Origin: Tenericutes bacterium HGW-Tenericutes-1 | GTDB taxonomy: Bacteria > Bacillota_I > Bacilli_A > Izemoplasmatales > Hujiaoplasmataceae | Length of the DNA stretch: 46,145 bases | NCBI GenBank assembly: GCA_002839155.1 | Contig: PGXM01000015.1 | Location: 1-46,145 of the forward strand | Reading direction: 5' to 3' | Shown: positions 15,175 to 22,986 of the stretch, one piece after another | How positions within the stretch are numbered: position 1 is the stretch's first letter | Layout of the letters: each line of letters begins with the position of its first letter | Translations under genes and position numbers: made by a program | The notes under the pieces: model-generated | Database searches by the model: none | Seen by the model: only the letters and a program-made list of their open reading frames with translations | What the model was told of the DNA's origin: nothing

Positions 15175-15247
15175 TTAGCAACTATAGGGAAAGACGGAAA
15201 TGTAACTTATTAGAAGAAAACTATTGTTGACTAATTAAGAAAAATTG

Positions 15248-15266
15248 AACCTTGAAAACTGAATAA
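15248..15266 (+). promoter_or_regulatory. boxA-like motif
   Basis: The run AACCTTGAAAACTGAAT in this stretch closely resembles the boxA elements of Firmicute rRNA leaders (CTTTGAAAACT), where antitermination factors act. It lies in a 216-base gap without genes. No boxB-type hairpin is obvious next to it, so the role is unproven. Confidence 0.3.
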
Positions 15267-15390
15267 AGAAAAAATAAGATTTCTATAAAAGATTGTATAT
15301 GATATACTTATTAAAGGTGTTTATAACACTAATTTCAAGAATAACATAGTTAGCTGATATTTAATCAGATTATCAAAAAGGGGATAATGT

Positions 15391-16260
15391 ATGGAATTTA
15401 ATAAATTACCCATGTATGATATGTCACTTAGGCAATTTGAAGATCTATGCTATGATTTATTAAAAGCAAACGAAGAAGTAGAAATAGTCACCAGGATCAA
15501 AGATGACGAAGGTTTCGATTTTGAGGGAGAAGAAAAATTTAGTAGTGGCAAATCAAAGTCATTTCTAGTAGTGGTTAAACACTGGTCTAAATTTAATATA
15601 AACGGTGTGGCAGAAGCTCTATTAAGATTTATAACAATAGAAAATTTTGACAAACTTATTTTTATTACTTCTGCCAAACTAACGAATACACAGCATGATG
15701 AGGTGAAAAATCTTGTAGAAGATATAGATAGAAATATTGATTTTAGTATTATAGACTATAATCGAATTCTAAAACTTGTTAATGATAATATAGAAATTCA
15801 TAAAAAGTATTTTCAAAATATTAATTTAGTTATTAAAAAAAGATATATTTATTTATCGTCTTCAGTCTTAACAATTATAACATCACTCCTTTTTATTAGT
15901 ATACAAGTATTAATTGTTAATAATAACAAAGATTCTGACAAACTTGATAACCGAATAGTAAACGTTACCGAATCTATAAACAGTCTCCATGATCTTGAAG
16001 AAGACTTAGAGGGTATAAGAGACGATATGATTCAAATGGAAATTGAATCACAACTTATCAAGGAAGAATATGATAGCGCAAAAGAATTAGAGAAAATAAC
16101 TGATGATGAAATTAAAGCTATTACATATGCATTAAATAAAAAAAGTTTTTGGCAGGTTATAATTCAAACTATACCTGGATTTTTAATTGGTATTGCATCA
16201 TCAGTAATTGGAAGCATTTTTTATGAGGCTTATAAAAAGAGACGTCAATTATCTCCATAG
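15391..16260 (+). CDS. Membrane-anchored Mrr-like endonuclease-fold protein
   Basis: The 289-residue protein starts with a domain resembling Mrr-type PD-(D/E)xK nucleases: FEDLCYDLL helix, Asp43 in GFDFEGE, and Lys63 in FLVVVKHWSKF followed by VAEALLRF. The residue usually Gln or Glu two before that lysine is Val61, so cleavage activity is doubtful. Two membrane segments follow, at about residues 151-172 and 253-278. Between them lies a coiled-coil-like charged region (NSLHDLEEDLEGIRDDMIQME). It sits alone with its own leader between early and late operons, a typical moron position. A role in exclusion or defence is inference. Confidence 0.65.
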   Translation: MEFNKLPMYDMSLRQFEDLCYDLLKANEEVEIVTRIKDDEGFDFEGEEKFSSGKSKSFLVVVKHWSKFNINGVAEALLRFITIENFDKLIFITSAKLTNTQHDEVKNLVEDIDRNIDFSIIDYNRILKLVNDNIEIHKKYFQNINLVIKKRYIYLSSSVLTIITSLLFISIQVLIVNNNKDSDKLDNRIVNVTESINSLHDLEEDLEGIRDDMIQMEIESQLIKEEYDSAKELEKITDDEIKAITYALNKKSFWQVIIQTIPGFLIGIASSVIGSIFYEAYKKRRQLSP

Positions 16261-16358
16261 GGATGATTAAACATCAGCTAACATTAGTTTTCTTGACACT
16301 AATCAGTTGGGAAAAATATTGTTAAAAATTAATACTGTACCGTAAAGTGCAACATTTT

Positions 16359-16385
16359 AAAGGAAATCTCAAAGGTTTCCTTTTT
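16359..16385 (+). terminator. Intrinsic terminator after the Mrr-like gene
   Basis: AAAGGAAA (16359-16366) pairs with TTTCCTTT (16376-16383), followed by two Ts. It lies about 100 bases past the Mrr-like stop and would close that unit. The AT-rich stem would also form on the opposite strand. Confidence 0.6.
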
Positions 16386-16429
16386 CAGTGCAAAAAACAG
16401 TTCATAATAGTCTAATTATTGAGGTATGA

Positions 16430-16620
16430 AGCGAAAGCTTAATATAATAACGGTATCTACAGCCTAATGTGGGAAAGGAGTACCCTTGTAAGGCATTTAA
16501 ACAAATCTTAGTATATAATACACGTATTATTTTAGCCCGAAGTTACAATCGGATTTGTTGTAACAGCTAGTCCGGCTCAAGGACCAGGGGCGAACCTCAG
16601 AGCCTTGCCCCCAATAATTA
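16430..16620 (+). other. Structured noncoding leader before the late regulator
   Basis: The 398 bases from 16261 to 16658 hold no gene. After the terminator, GTTACAA/TTGTAAC (16542-16548, 16558-16564) forms a hairpin. Next comes a GC-rich stretch with two crossing pairings: GGCTC/GAGCC (16574-16578, 16600-16604) and GGGGC/GCCCC (16587-16591, 16607-16611), a possible pseudoknot. A nested alternative, CAAGG/CCTTG, competes. AAGCGAAAGCTT-type and GGG/CCC pairs lie near 16430-16490. It ends 39 bases before the ArpU-like start and may be a regulatory leader. Confidence 0.4.
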
Positions 16621-16658
16621 AAACAATTAATATGATTTACATATATGGGGGTAATAAA

Positions 16659-17138
16659 ATGGCAAGACATATGACAAATGAAAAAATTGAAAAGCTTGGA
16701 GAATACCTAAAGAAATATACGACAATAAAAAGAATGATTAAGCATGATGAAAAACTTCTTGAAGATTATTATGGACTTACAGGAGTTAACTATGATAAGG
16801 TTATAGTTAATCCAACAAATAAGTTTCATAGCGATACGGAGAATCAAACGATATCAAAAATTGATATTGAAAATAGATTGTTTAATAATAAAAAACAACT
16901 TAAAAGGATAGACTTGGCACTAGATATCCTTGACGATGAAGCCAGAAGGATTATAGTTGATTATTATATTCATGATTTAGGATGGATTGTAATAGCTAGA
17001 AAAGTTGGAACATCAGATAGAAATTGCCGAAGAATTAGAGATGAAGCAATGATTCAAATACACGAAGCATTTTATGCAGAAAGACTTGATATGAAAACTG
17101 GACACGCTCAAATTGCTCTAGATGCTGTCATGGTCTAA
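16659..17138 (+). CDS. ArpU-like late transcription regulator
   Basis: The 159-residue protein has an N-terminal coiled helix region (TTIKRMIKHDEKLLEDYYG) and a C-terminal sigma-factor region-4-like helix-turn-helix (DDEARRIIVDYYIHDLGWIVIARKVGTSDRNCRRIRDEA). This is the plan of ArpU and related phage late activators. The position directly before the packaging genes fits a switch for late transcription. I chose the ATG at 16659 because it follows GGGGG. A longer frame upstream runs into the structured leader. A target promoter is not identified. Confidence 0.75.
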   Translation: MARHMTNEKIEKLGEYLKKYTTIKRMIKHDEKLLEDYYGLTGVNYDKVIVNPTNKFHSDTENQTISKIDIENRLFNNKKQLKRIDLALDILDDEARRIIVDYYIHDLGWIVIARKVGTSDRNCRRIRDEAMIQIHEAFYAERLDMKTGHAQIALDAVMV

Positions 17139-17244
17139 AAGTATGTCCTAATTCTGTCCCTATCGTGTCCTAATAATACCATATATTAATGATATAATAA
17201 TATTGTGAAAGTTTACAGAAGTAAGCCGAAGCTACCCCCACAGC

Positions 17245-17277
17245 AATCACCCATTCATATCCTTCGAATGGGTGATT
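17245..17277. promoter_or_regulatory. Perfect 12-base inverted repeat before the tyrosine recombinase
   Basis: AATCACCCATTC (17245-17256) and GAATGGGTGATT (17266-17277) are perfect complements around a nine-base loop. No T run follows on either strand, so termination is unlikely. It could be a recognition site for the ArpU-like protein, a packaging protein or the recombinase encoded 26 bases later. Confidence 0.5.
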
Positions 17278-17302
17278 ATTATATTGTAAAGAAGGGATGA
17301 TA

Positions 17303-17881
17303 TTGAATACTGTACAGCCAATAAGAGACTTTGAACTTATAGAAGACATTGGAGAGTTTTTAAGGTTATCATCATATAGAAATTTTGTGCTTTGGTCAAC
17401 AGGAATATATGCTCCCATAAGGATATCTGATATATTAGATTGGAAAGTACGCGATGTTCGTAACAAGGATTTCGTATCTATACGTGAGAAGAAAACTGGC
17501 AATGAACAACTATTCCCAATCAATAGTGAATTGAGAAAAATACTGGATCACTATATAGATGGGAAAAAAGATTATGAATATTTGTTTGCTTCAAGACAAA
17601 AAAATGGTAAAGGTATATACGGACCAATTTCAAGACAGCAAGCATATTATATCCTCAACGTAGCTGCAAAGTATTTTAAACTACAAAATATTGGGTGTCA
17701 TACGATGAGAAAGACTTTTGGATATCATTATTATCAACAAACTGGAGATATTATTACATTACAAGAGATTTATGGCCATTCTCATTTTAGTATTACAAAG
17801 AGATATATTGGTTTAACTCAAGAGATGAAAAATAAGGCTGTAAAAGATTTTAAATATAAGAAGTTAAGGAAATCAAGTTGA
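17303..17881 (+). CDS. Tyrosine recombinase, catalytic domain only
   Basis: This 192-residue protein contains the catalytic residues of tyrosine recombinases: Arg40 in APIRISDIL, His133 and Arg136 in CHTMRKTFGYH, His159 in YGHSHFSITKR and Tyr168. The N-terminal core-binding domain is missing. Such short recombinases are found near terminase genes in several Firmicute phages, where they are not the integrase. Integration here is more likely done by the serine enzyme. TTG at 17303 is at a better distance from GAAGGG than the ATG at 17297. A role in late genome processing or dimer resolution is inference. Confidence 0.8.
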   Translation: MNTVQPIRDFELIEDIGEFLRLSSYRNFVLWSTGIYAPIRISDILDWKVRDVRNKDFVSIREKKTGNEQLFPINSELRKILDHYIDGKKDYEYLFASRQKNGKGIYGPISRQQAYYILNVAAKYFKLQNIGCHTMRKTFGYHYYQQTGDIITLQEIYGHSHFSITKRYIGLTQEMKNKAVKDFKYKKLRKSS

Positions 17882-18180
17882 TGATTGAATTCTGTTTGTC
17901 ATATTAATGTTTTGTCAAACTCACATATATGTTTTTAATTATATATATAGAAGGAAAAATTTTCGTTGAGTTTAACACAATAGTAAGATATGACAAACTC
18001 AACACAATAGAGTAAAAAGGATTTTTAATAACTTTAATTGTATATTCTATGTATTTATTATTTGTAAATTACCATGAATTATCGTAATCAAAATAATACT
18101 TGGGAATATAAAATAAGTTGATCTATATTCTAAATGTAGGATTAATCATCAGATATACTAATAAATGAAAAATGAAAAAT

Positions 18181-18240
18181 GAAGTGGGTTTCATAGCAGC
18201 ATCACTTGAATAAGAGTGATATTAACTATTTATCCACTTC
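18181..18240. ncRNA. Nested stem-loop element
   Basis: GAAGTGG (18181-18187) pairs with CCACTTC (18234-18240). Inside, ATCACT (18201-18206) pairs with AGTGAT (18215-18220). The two perfect stems are nested, which is unlikely for random AT-rich DNA. The active strand is unclear. Confidence 0.4.
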
Positions 18241-18273
18241 ATATTTGTATATTATTTGTATTATGAGGGGGGT

Positions 18274-18334
18274 GGAAGACCAAGATATACTTGGAGCTTC
18301 CTGAATGGAAGACCAAGACATGCTTGGAACTTCC
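18274..18334. repeat. Tandem pair of 28-base hairpins in an outer stem
   Basis: Two 28-base units at 18274-18301 and 18307-18334 differ at only a few positions. Each folds as GGAAG-A-CCAAG, five-base loop, CTTGG-(2 bases)-CTTCC. They are flanked by GGGGGGT (18267-18273) and ACCCCCT (18345-18351), which can close an outer stem. Read leftward, they follow the stop codon of the small gene at 18350, so they may form its 3' end. Confidence 0.55.
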
Positions 18335-18349
18335 TAAATAACTAACCCC

Positions 18350-18478
18350 CTACCTAGTACATATAAAGTCTATTAGTACAATAGGTAGAATGAAACCAAT
18401 AAACATGATAGTTACGCGCATTGTTATATTGGAACTTTGACGTTCGAATGCATTGCTATCCATTAAGTTCATTCTCAT
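18350..18478 (-). CDS. 42-residue membrane peptide on the opposite strand
   Basis: On the minus strand AAAGGAGG precedes by eight bases an ATG that opens 42 codons. The first 23 residues are polar (MRMNLMDSNAFERQSSNITM). Residues 24-39 form one membrane span (TIMFIGFILPIVLIDF) ending CTR. TATAAT lies upstream near 18510 but no clear -35. It is the only leftward gene in a long rightward block. Its stop runs into tandem hairpins. Small membrane peptides with structured flanks include type I toxins, but nothing here proves toxicity. Confidence 0.55.
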   Translation of the reverse strand: MRMNLMDSNAFERQSSNITMRVTIMFIGFILPIVLIDFICTR

Positions 18479-18589
18479 AATACAAACCTCCTTTATTTTC
18501 TAGATTATAATATATGCTACAATCAATATATTAATTCTCAACTACCATGGACACCATAATAGATACTTTTAAATATATTTAAAGGCTAA

Positions 18590-18700
18590 AAGGTACTTCC
18601 AGCGACTTACATCACTTGCGGGTGCTCAGACGCCCAAAGCGTGTTTAGTTACAAATAATATTTTTAGAGGGTTTCCAGTTCCGCACGAATAAAAAGAAAA
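18590..18700 (+). other. Candidate cos/packaging region
   Basis: A GC-rich island in AT-rich DNA (near 18600-18652) lies just upstream of the small terminase gene. It contains GGGTG/CGCCC around CTCAGA (18620-18635). GpA-type terminases cut at cos sites placed here in lambda-like phages. No cut position can be read from sequence alone. Confidence 0.35.
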
Positions 18701-18710
18701 GGAATGAGCC

Positions 18711-19319
18711 ATGATGGACCACAAAAATGATTCAAATGAAAATATAAATACCCTTACAGTTTCAGGAACAGTAATGGCTAAAATATTAAACGTTACTGAT
18801 CGTAGAGTTAGACAGTTTGCAGAAGAAGGATTAATAGATAAAGCAGCTAGAGGAAAGTATGCATTGATATCAAGTGTACAAAAGTACATAGCATTTATAA
18901 AAACGAATAAAGATATTGAAGGTTCTAAAGTCAAAGAACTAAATTATGATGATGAACATGCAATACATGAAAAAGTTAAAAGAGAAATAGCTGAAATTAC
19001 ACTTGCTAAGATAAAAGGTGAAGTACACGAGGCACAGGACGTTAAGCATGTAATGGAACATATGCTATCAAACTTTAGAGCTAGATTGATGAATGTTCCT
19101 TCCAAGTTAGCACCTATATTATTAGCAAGAGATAACATACCTGTCATTCAATCTATGATAGAGAAAGAAGTTATTGAAGTTTTAGAAGAGTTATCGGAGT
19201 ATAATTCAGAAGTATTCTTATCACAGGACTACATTGCATTAGAAGATGAAGATGAAGAGGAAGATGAAGAAATTGACAGCGAAAACGAAGAAGAATACGA
19301 AAACCAAGAAAACAATTAA
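18711..19319 (+). CDS. Terminase small subunit (Nu1-like)
   Basis: The 202-residue protein starts with a winged-helix-like DNA-binding domain (about residues 17-60: VSGTVMAKILNVTDRRVRQFAEEGLI). A helical linker and a dimerisation region follow. The tail is strikingly acidic (EDEDEEEDEEIDSENEEE). Nu1-type subunits bind cos and recruit the large subunit. The ATG at 18711 has AAAAGGAATG before it. A second ATG follows immediately. The last 74 bases overlap the large subunit gene in another frame. Confidence 0.8.
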   Translation: MMDHKNDSNENINTLTVSGTVMAKILNVTDRRVRQFAEEGLIDKAARGKYALISSVQKYIAFIKTNKDIEGSKVKELNYDDEHAIHEKVKREIAEITLAKIKGEVHEAQDVKHVMEHMLSNFRARLMNVPSKLAPILLARDNIPVIQSMIEKEVIEVLEELSEYNSEVFLSQDYIALEDEDEEEDEEIDSENEEEYENQENN

Positions 19320-21129
19320 AGCTAAAACCCTTAGATTGTTCAAAGAAATTGCTAGAATATTATCGCCACCACCTAAGTTAACCGTTAGTGAGTGGGCAGA
19401 TCAATATAGAAAACTTTCATCTGAAAGTTCTGCAGAGCCGGGGCAATGGAGAACTGATAGAGCGCCATATCAAAAAGAGATTATGGACGCAGTTAGTGAT
19501 CCAGAAGTAGAGAAAATAGTGGTAATGTGCTCTTCACAAGTTGGAAAAACAGAAATCCAACTAAATATCATTGGTTATCATATTGATTATGACCCAGCTC
19601 CGATAATGGTAGTAATGCCAACAGAGTTACTTGCAAAAGCGTTTTCCAAAAAACGTCTTGCAACTATGATTAGAGATACACCAGCAATAAAAGATAAGAT
19701 TAGTGAAAGTAAATCTAGGGATGGTGACAATACCATCCTTGAAAAAGGATTCCCAGGGGGATACGTTGTTATGGTTGGGGCAAACTCACCTACAAACTTA
19801 TCGAGTAGACCAATTAGGATATTACTGGCCGATGAAGTAGATAGATTTCCTCTTTCAGCCGGCAATGAAGGTGATCCATTAAGTTTAGCAGAAAAAAGAA
19901 CAACAACATTTCATAATAAGAAAAAGATATTTGTATCTACCCCGACAGATAAAGAGACTTCTAGAATTGAAGTTGAATTTGAAGCAAGCTCTAAAGAAGA
20001 ATGGAATTTAGCATGTCCAATGTGTGGAAGATATCAACCATTATCATGGTCTCAAATTAGATTTGATGATGAAACAATGGAATGTAAATATTGTAAAGAA
20101 CGTTTTTCTGAATTTGAATGGAAAGAACAGCCAGGCATATGGATACCTAGCAAACCAGAGATTACTAATGTGCGTGGTTTTCATTTAAACGCACTAGCTA
20201 GTCCATGGGAACGCTGGGGTACTATCATAGATAACTTTAGAGAGGCTAAAGCTAAGGGTAAAGAAGTATTAAAAACATGGGTTAATACAACGCTTGGGGA
20301 ATCTTGGGAAGATCAAGAGGGTGAAATGGCCGATGAAGAGGCTCTTCTTAAGAGAAGGGAACGCTATGGATGTGAACTACCTGACAAGGTACTCATAATT
20401 ACAGCTGGGGTTGACGTCCAAGATGATAGATTAGAAATAGAAGTAGTTGGTTGGAGTCATAATTTTGAATCATGGGGTATTGAATACAGACAATTTATGG
20501 GTGACACTACCAATGATATGGTTTGGAAAGACCTAGACCAGTACTTAATGAAAGAATTTAGTTTTGAAGATGGAAACAAGTTAATGATATCATGCTGTTG
20601 CGTTGATAGTGGTTATAATGCTTCAGATGTATATAAATTCTGCAAAAAAAGAGAACATCGAAGGATATTTGCTATAAAAGGTAAGGGTGGGTATGGAATC
20701 CCTTTTATTGGAAAGCCAACAAGGAGTAATAAAGAAAAATGCGCCTTATTTACTCTTGGTGTTGATGCAGGAAAGTCAAAATTAATATCAAGATTAAAAG
20801 TGCAGTTTGAAGAAGAGACTGGATATTGTCACTTTCCTATTGAAAGTGGTCGTGGTTATGACCAATATTACTTTAAAGCACTCACTAGTGAGCGTAGAGT
20901 AGTTAAATATTCTAAAGGAGAAAGGCAATTTGAGTGGAAAAAGAAAAAAAGTGGAGCAAGAAATGAAGCGCTAGACTTAAGAAATTATGCTACAGCAGCA
21001 GTTGAAATACTTAATCCACCCTTTGATGTGCTTGAAAAGACTATTAAAAACAAGCCTAATCAAAATATTAGAGTTGATAATAGTCAAAAACCTCGAAGAG
21101 GTGTGGTTAATAGGGGTATTGAAATTTAG
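19246..21129 (+). CDS. terL: Terminase large subunit, GpA family
   Basis: The 627-residue packaging motor carries the GpA-family start (LTVSEWADQYRKL and SAEPGQWRTDRAPYQKEIMD), an ATPase P-loop region VVMCSSQVGKTEIQ, Walker B-like ILLADEVDRFP, and a zinc-binding CPMCG...CKYCKE segment. The C-terminal nuclease part has ITAGVDVQDDRLEIEVVGW and CVDSGYNASDV. It would translocate DNA into the procapsid and cut cos. The N terminus is very basic (MKMKRKMKKLTAKTKKNTKTKK). Starts at 19246, 19264 or 19273 are all in frame, and GAGGAAG favours the later two. Confidence 0.9.
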   Translation: MKMKRKMKKLTAKTKKNTKTKKTIKAKTLRLFKEIARILSPPPKLTVSEWADQYRKLSSESSAEPGQWRTDRAPYQKEIMDAVSDPEVEKIVVMCSSQVGKTEIQLNIIGYHIDYDPAPIMVVMPTELLAKAFSKKRLATMIRDTPAIKDKISESKSRDGDNTILEKGFPGGYVVMVGANSPTNLSSRPIRILLADEVDRFPLSAGNEGDPLSLAEKRTTTFHNKKKIFVSTPTDKETSRIEVEFEASSKEEWNLACPMCGRYQPLSWSQIRFDDETMECKYCKERFSEFEWKEQPGIWIPSKPEITNVRGFHLNALASPWERWGTIIDNFREAKAKGKEVLKTWVNTTLGESWEDQEGEMADEEALLKRRERYGCELPDKVLIITAGVDVQDDRLEIEVVGWSHNFESWGIEYRQFMGDTTNDMVWKDLDQYLMKEFSFEDGNKLMISCCCVDSGYNASDVYKFCKKREHRRIFAIKGKGGYGIPFIGKPTRSNKEKCALFTLGVDAGKSKLISRLKVQFEEETGYCHFPIESGRGYDQYYFKALTSERRVVKYSKGERQFEWKKKKSGARNEALDLRNYATAAVEILNPPFDVLEKTIKNKPNQNIRVDNSQKPRRGVVNRGIEI

Positions 21130-21148
21130 AAAGCAGGTGATAAATAAC

Positions 21149-21385
21149 ATGGCTGAAACTAGACTTACGATGACAAAAGAACGTCTAAATCAATATTATG
21201 ATGCAGAAAAGGCAATACTTGCTGGTCAAGAGTATAAAATCGGAACTCGCAGCCTAAAAAGAGCTGATTTAAAGACTGTTCAAGATGCAATTAAGGAATT
21301 AGAAAAAACGGTTGATGAATTAACAAAGAAAGAAATAACAGGTGCATCTAGAAAATCCTTTAGAATTACACCTAGAGATTTATAG
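21149..21385 (+). CDS. gpW/DUF6148-like head-joining protein
   Basis: The 78-residue protein matches the small proteins placed between large terminase and portal in lambda-like phages: QYYDAEKAILAGQEYKIGTRSLKRADLKTVQDAIKELEK. The pattern GxxYxIGxRSLxRADL is typical of DUF6148/gpW-like proteins, which sit at the head-tail neck. GCAGGTG lies before the ATG. The gene is 19 bases after the terminase stop. Confidence 0.7.
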   Translation: MAETRLTMTKERLNQYYDAEKAILAGQEYKIGTRSLKRADLKTVQDAIKELEKTVDELTKKEITGASRKSFRITPRDL

Positions 21386-21396
21386 GAGGTATTAAG

Positions 21397-22986
21397 GTGA
21401 ATATTATAGACAAAACAATAAACTACTTTAGTCCTCAAAAGGGTCTTGAAAGAGAAATTGCCAGAGTAAAAACAGACATACTTAATAGTGGTTATTCTGG
21501 GAGTGGTGCAAGTCATGACAAGAAGTCAATGAAGGGTTGGACAGATAAAAGCGAGAGCCCATTTAAGGATATTGATAAAAATTTACCCACCTTGAGAAGT
21601 AGATCAAGACAATTGTTTATGAATGCTCCAATTGCTACGTCTGCAATTAAGACCAACAGAACAAATGTTGTTGGACAAGGACTTAAACTTAAAAGCAGAA
21701 TAGATTTTACAAGACTTGGTATAACTCAAGAGGCTGCTGATCAGTGGGAAAAAAATACAGAGAGGGAATTTAATCTTTGGGCAAAATCTAGATGGTGTGA
21801 TGCAACACGTCTTAATAATTTTTTCGAATTACAACAAATTGCACTAATGTCTTGGCTAATGAATGGTGATGGATGGGCACTTATTAAGCAGCAAGATATA
21901 ACTAGATTTATGCCATATTCATTAAATATTTATCTTATTGAAGCGGATAGAATATCAACTCCCCAAAAAGATGTTAATGGTAATTGGCTTACTTTAGATA
22001 ATGAAATAAAGAAAGCTGCTAATGGCAACTTAATCTATAATGGAGTAGAAATAAACTCAAATGGTGCCGTTGTAGCATATTGGATTTGTAATTCATATCC
22101 CTCAGACAACAACATGATTAAAAAAGATTGGACAAGAGTTGAAGCATTTGGTAAAAACACAGGAAACCCGAACGTACTTCAATTGATGGAATCAGAACGA
22201 TGTGAACAATATAGAGGGGTTCCTTACCTTGCTCCAGTAATTGAATCACTAAAGCAAATTAGCAGATACACAGAAGCAGAACTTACTGCAGCTGTTGTAA
22301 CTGCTTTTTTTACAGCATTTATAAAGCAAGAGGGTTCAAGAAATGATAATACTTGGGAGCAATCAATACCTCAAGAGCAAAGAGTTGATGATTTTGACCC
22401 TAATTCATATGAACTTGGTGCTGGAACAATTAACATTCTTGGCCCGGGTGAAGATGTTGTTATTGCAGATGCTAAAAGACCAGCTAGTGGATTTGATCCA
22501 TTCGTTAGATCAATTCTAAAAATGATTGGTGCAGCACTTGAGATACCCTTTGAATTACTAATCAAGTCATTTGAAGCTTCCTATTCGGCAAGTAGAGCTG
22601 CACTACTTGAAGCGTGGAAATCATTTCGAATGAGAAGAACATGGTTTGCAGACGATTTTTGCCAACCGATTTATGAAATATGGCTTTCAGAGGCAGTAGC
22701 TAGAGGACGTATCAAAGCACCAGGATATTTTAATGACCCATCAATTAAAAATGCATGGTGTGGGTCTGAATGGATTGGACCATCTCCAGGACAGATTAAT
22801 CCAGTACAAGAGGTTACTGCATCTGCTTTAAAGGTTGCTAATGGATTTAGTACAAGGGAAAGAGAAACAATGGAGCTCACTGGTGGTAACTTTGATGATA
22901 ATGTTACACAAATATCTAGAGAAAACAAGGCTTTAGGTGAAGCCAGTATGTTGCCTACAAAGGAAGGAGAAAATAACAATGCCTAA
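21397..22986 (+). CDS. Portal protein, lambda gpB family
   Basis: The 529-residue portal forms the ring through which DNA enters and to which the neck attaches. The family pattern is visible in LPTLRSRSRQLFMNAPIATSAIKTNRTNVVGQGLKLKSR, in WCDATRLNNFFELQQIALMSWLMNGDGWALI and in GAALEIPFELLIKSFEASYSASRAALLEAWKSFR. Start: GTG at 21397 after AGGAGG. Its end overlaps the protease start by eight bases. Confidence 0.9.
   Translation: MNIIDKTINYFSPQKGLEREIARVKTDILNSGYSGSGASHDKKSMKGWTDKSESPFKDIDKNLPTLRSRSRQLFMNAPIATSAIKTNRTNVVGQGLKLKSRIDFTRLGITQEAADQWEKNTEREFNLWAKSRWCDATRLNNFFELQQIALMSWLMNGDGWALIKQQDITRFMPYSLNIYLIEADRISTPQKDVNGNWLTLDNEIKKAANGNLIYNGVEINSNGAVVAYWICNSYPSDNNMIKKDWTRVEAFGKNTGNPNVLQLMESERCEQYRGVPYLAPVIESLKQISRYTEAELTAAVVTAFFTAFIKQEGSRNDNTWEQSIPQEQRVDDFDPNSYELGAGTINILGPGEDVVIADAKRPASGFDPFVRSILKMIGAALEIPFELLIKSFEASYSASRAALLEAWKSFRMRRTWFADDFCQPIYEIWLSEAVARGRIKAPGYFNDPSIKNAWCGSEWIGPSPGQINPVQEVTASALKVANGFSTRERETMELTGGNFDDNVTQISRENKALGEASMLPTKEGENNNA

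Larger units (their letters stand above)
17882..18349. other. Noncoding region rich in inverted repeats
   Basis: No rightward gene is visible between the recombinase and the terminase. TTTGTCATAT (17895-17904) is inverted as ATATGACAAA at 17988-17997. AACACAATAG occurs twice (near 17974 and 18003). From 18181 onward come several nested stems. This may contain RNA genes, packaging signals or a late promoter. Confidence 0.5.

Noticed and set aside
13055-16260. Restriction-modification pair of the methyltransferase and the Mrr-like protein
   Set aside because: They are about 600 bases and two genes apart, in separate units. The Mrr-like protein is membrane-bound with an altered catalytic residue.
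16430-16620. A known metabolite riboswitch
   Set aside because: I compared it by eye with c-di-GMP, purine, SAM, cobalamin and T-box signatures and found none.
18274-18334. Short CRISPR array
   Set aside because: Only two copies, spaced by five bases, and both are self-complementary hairpins. No spacers or cas genes.
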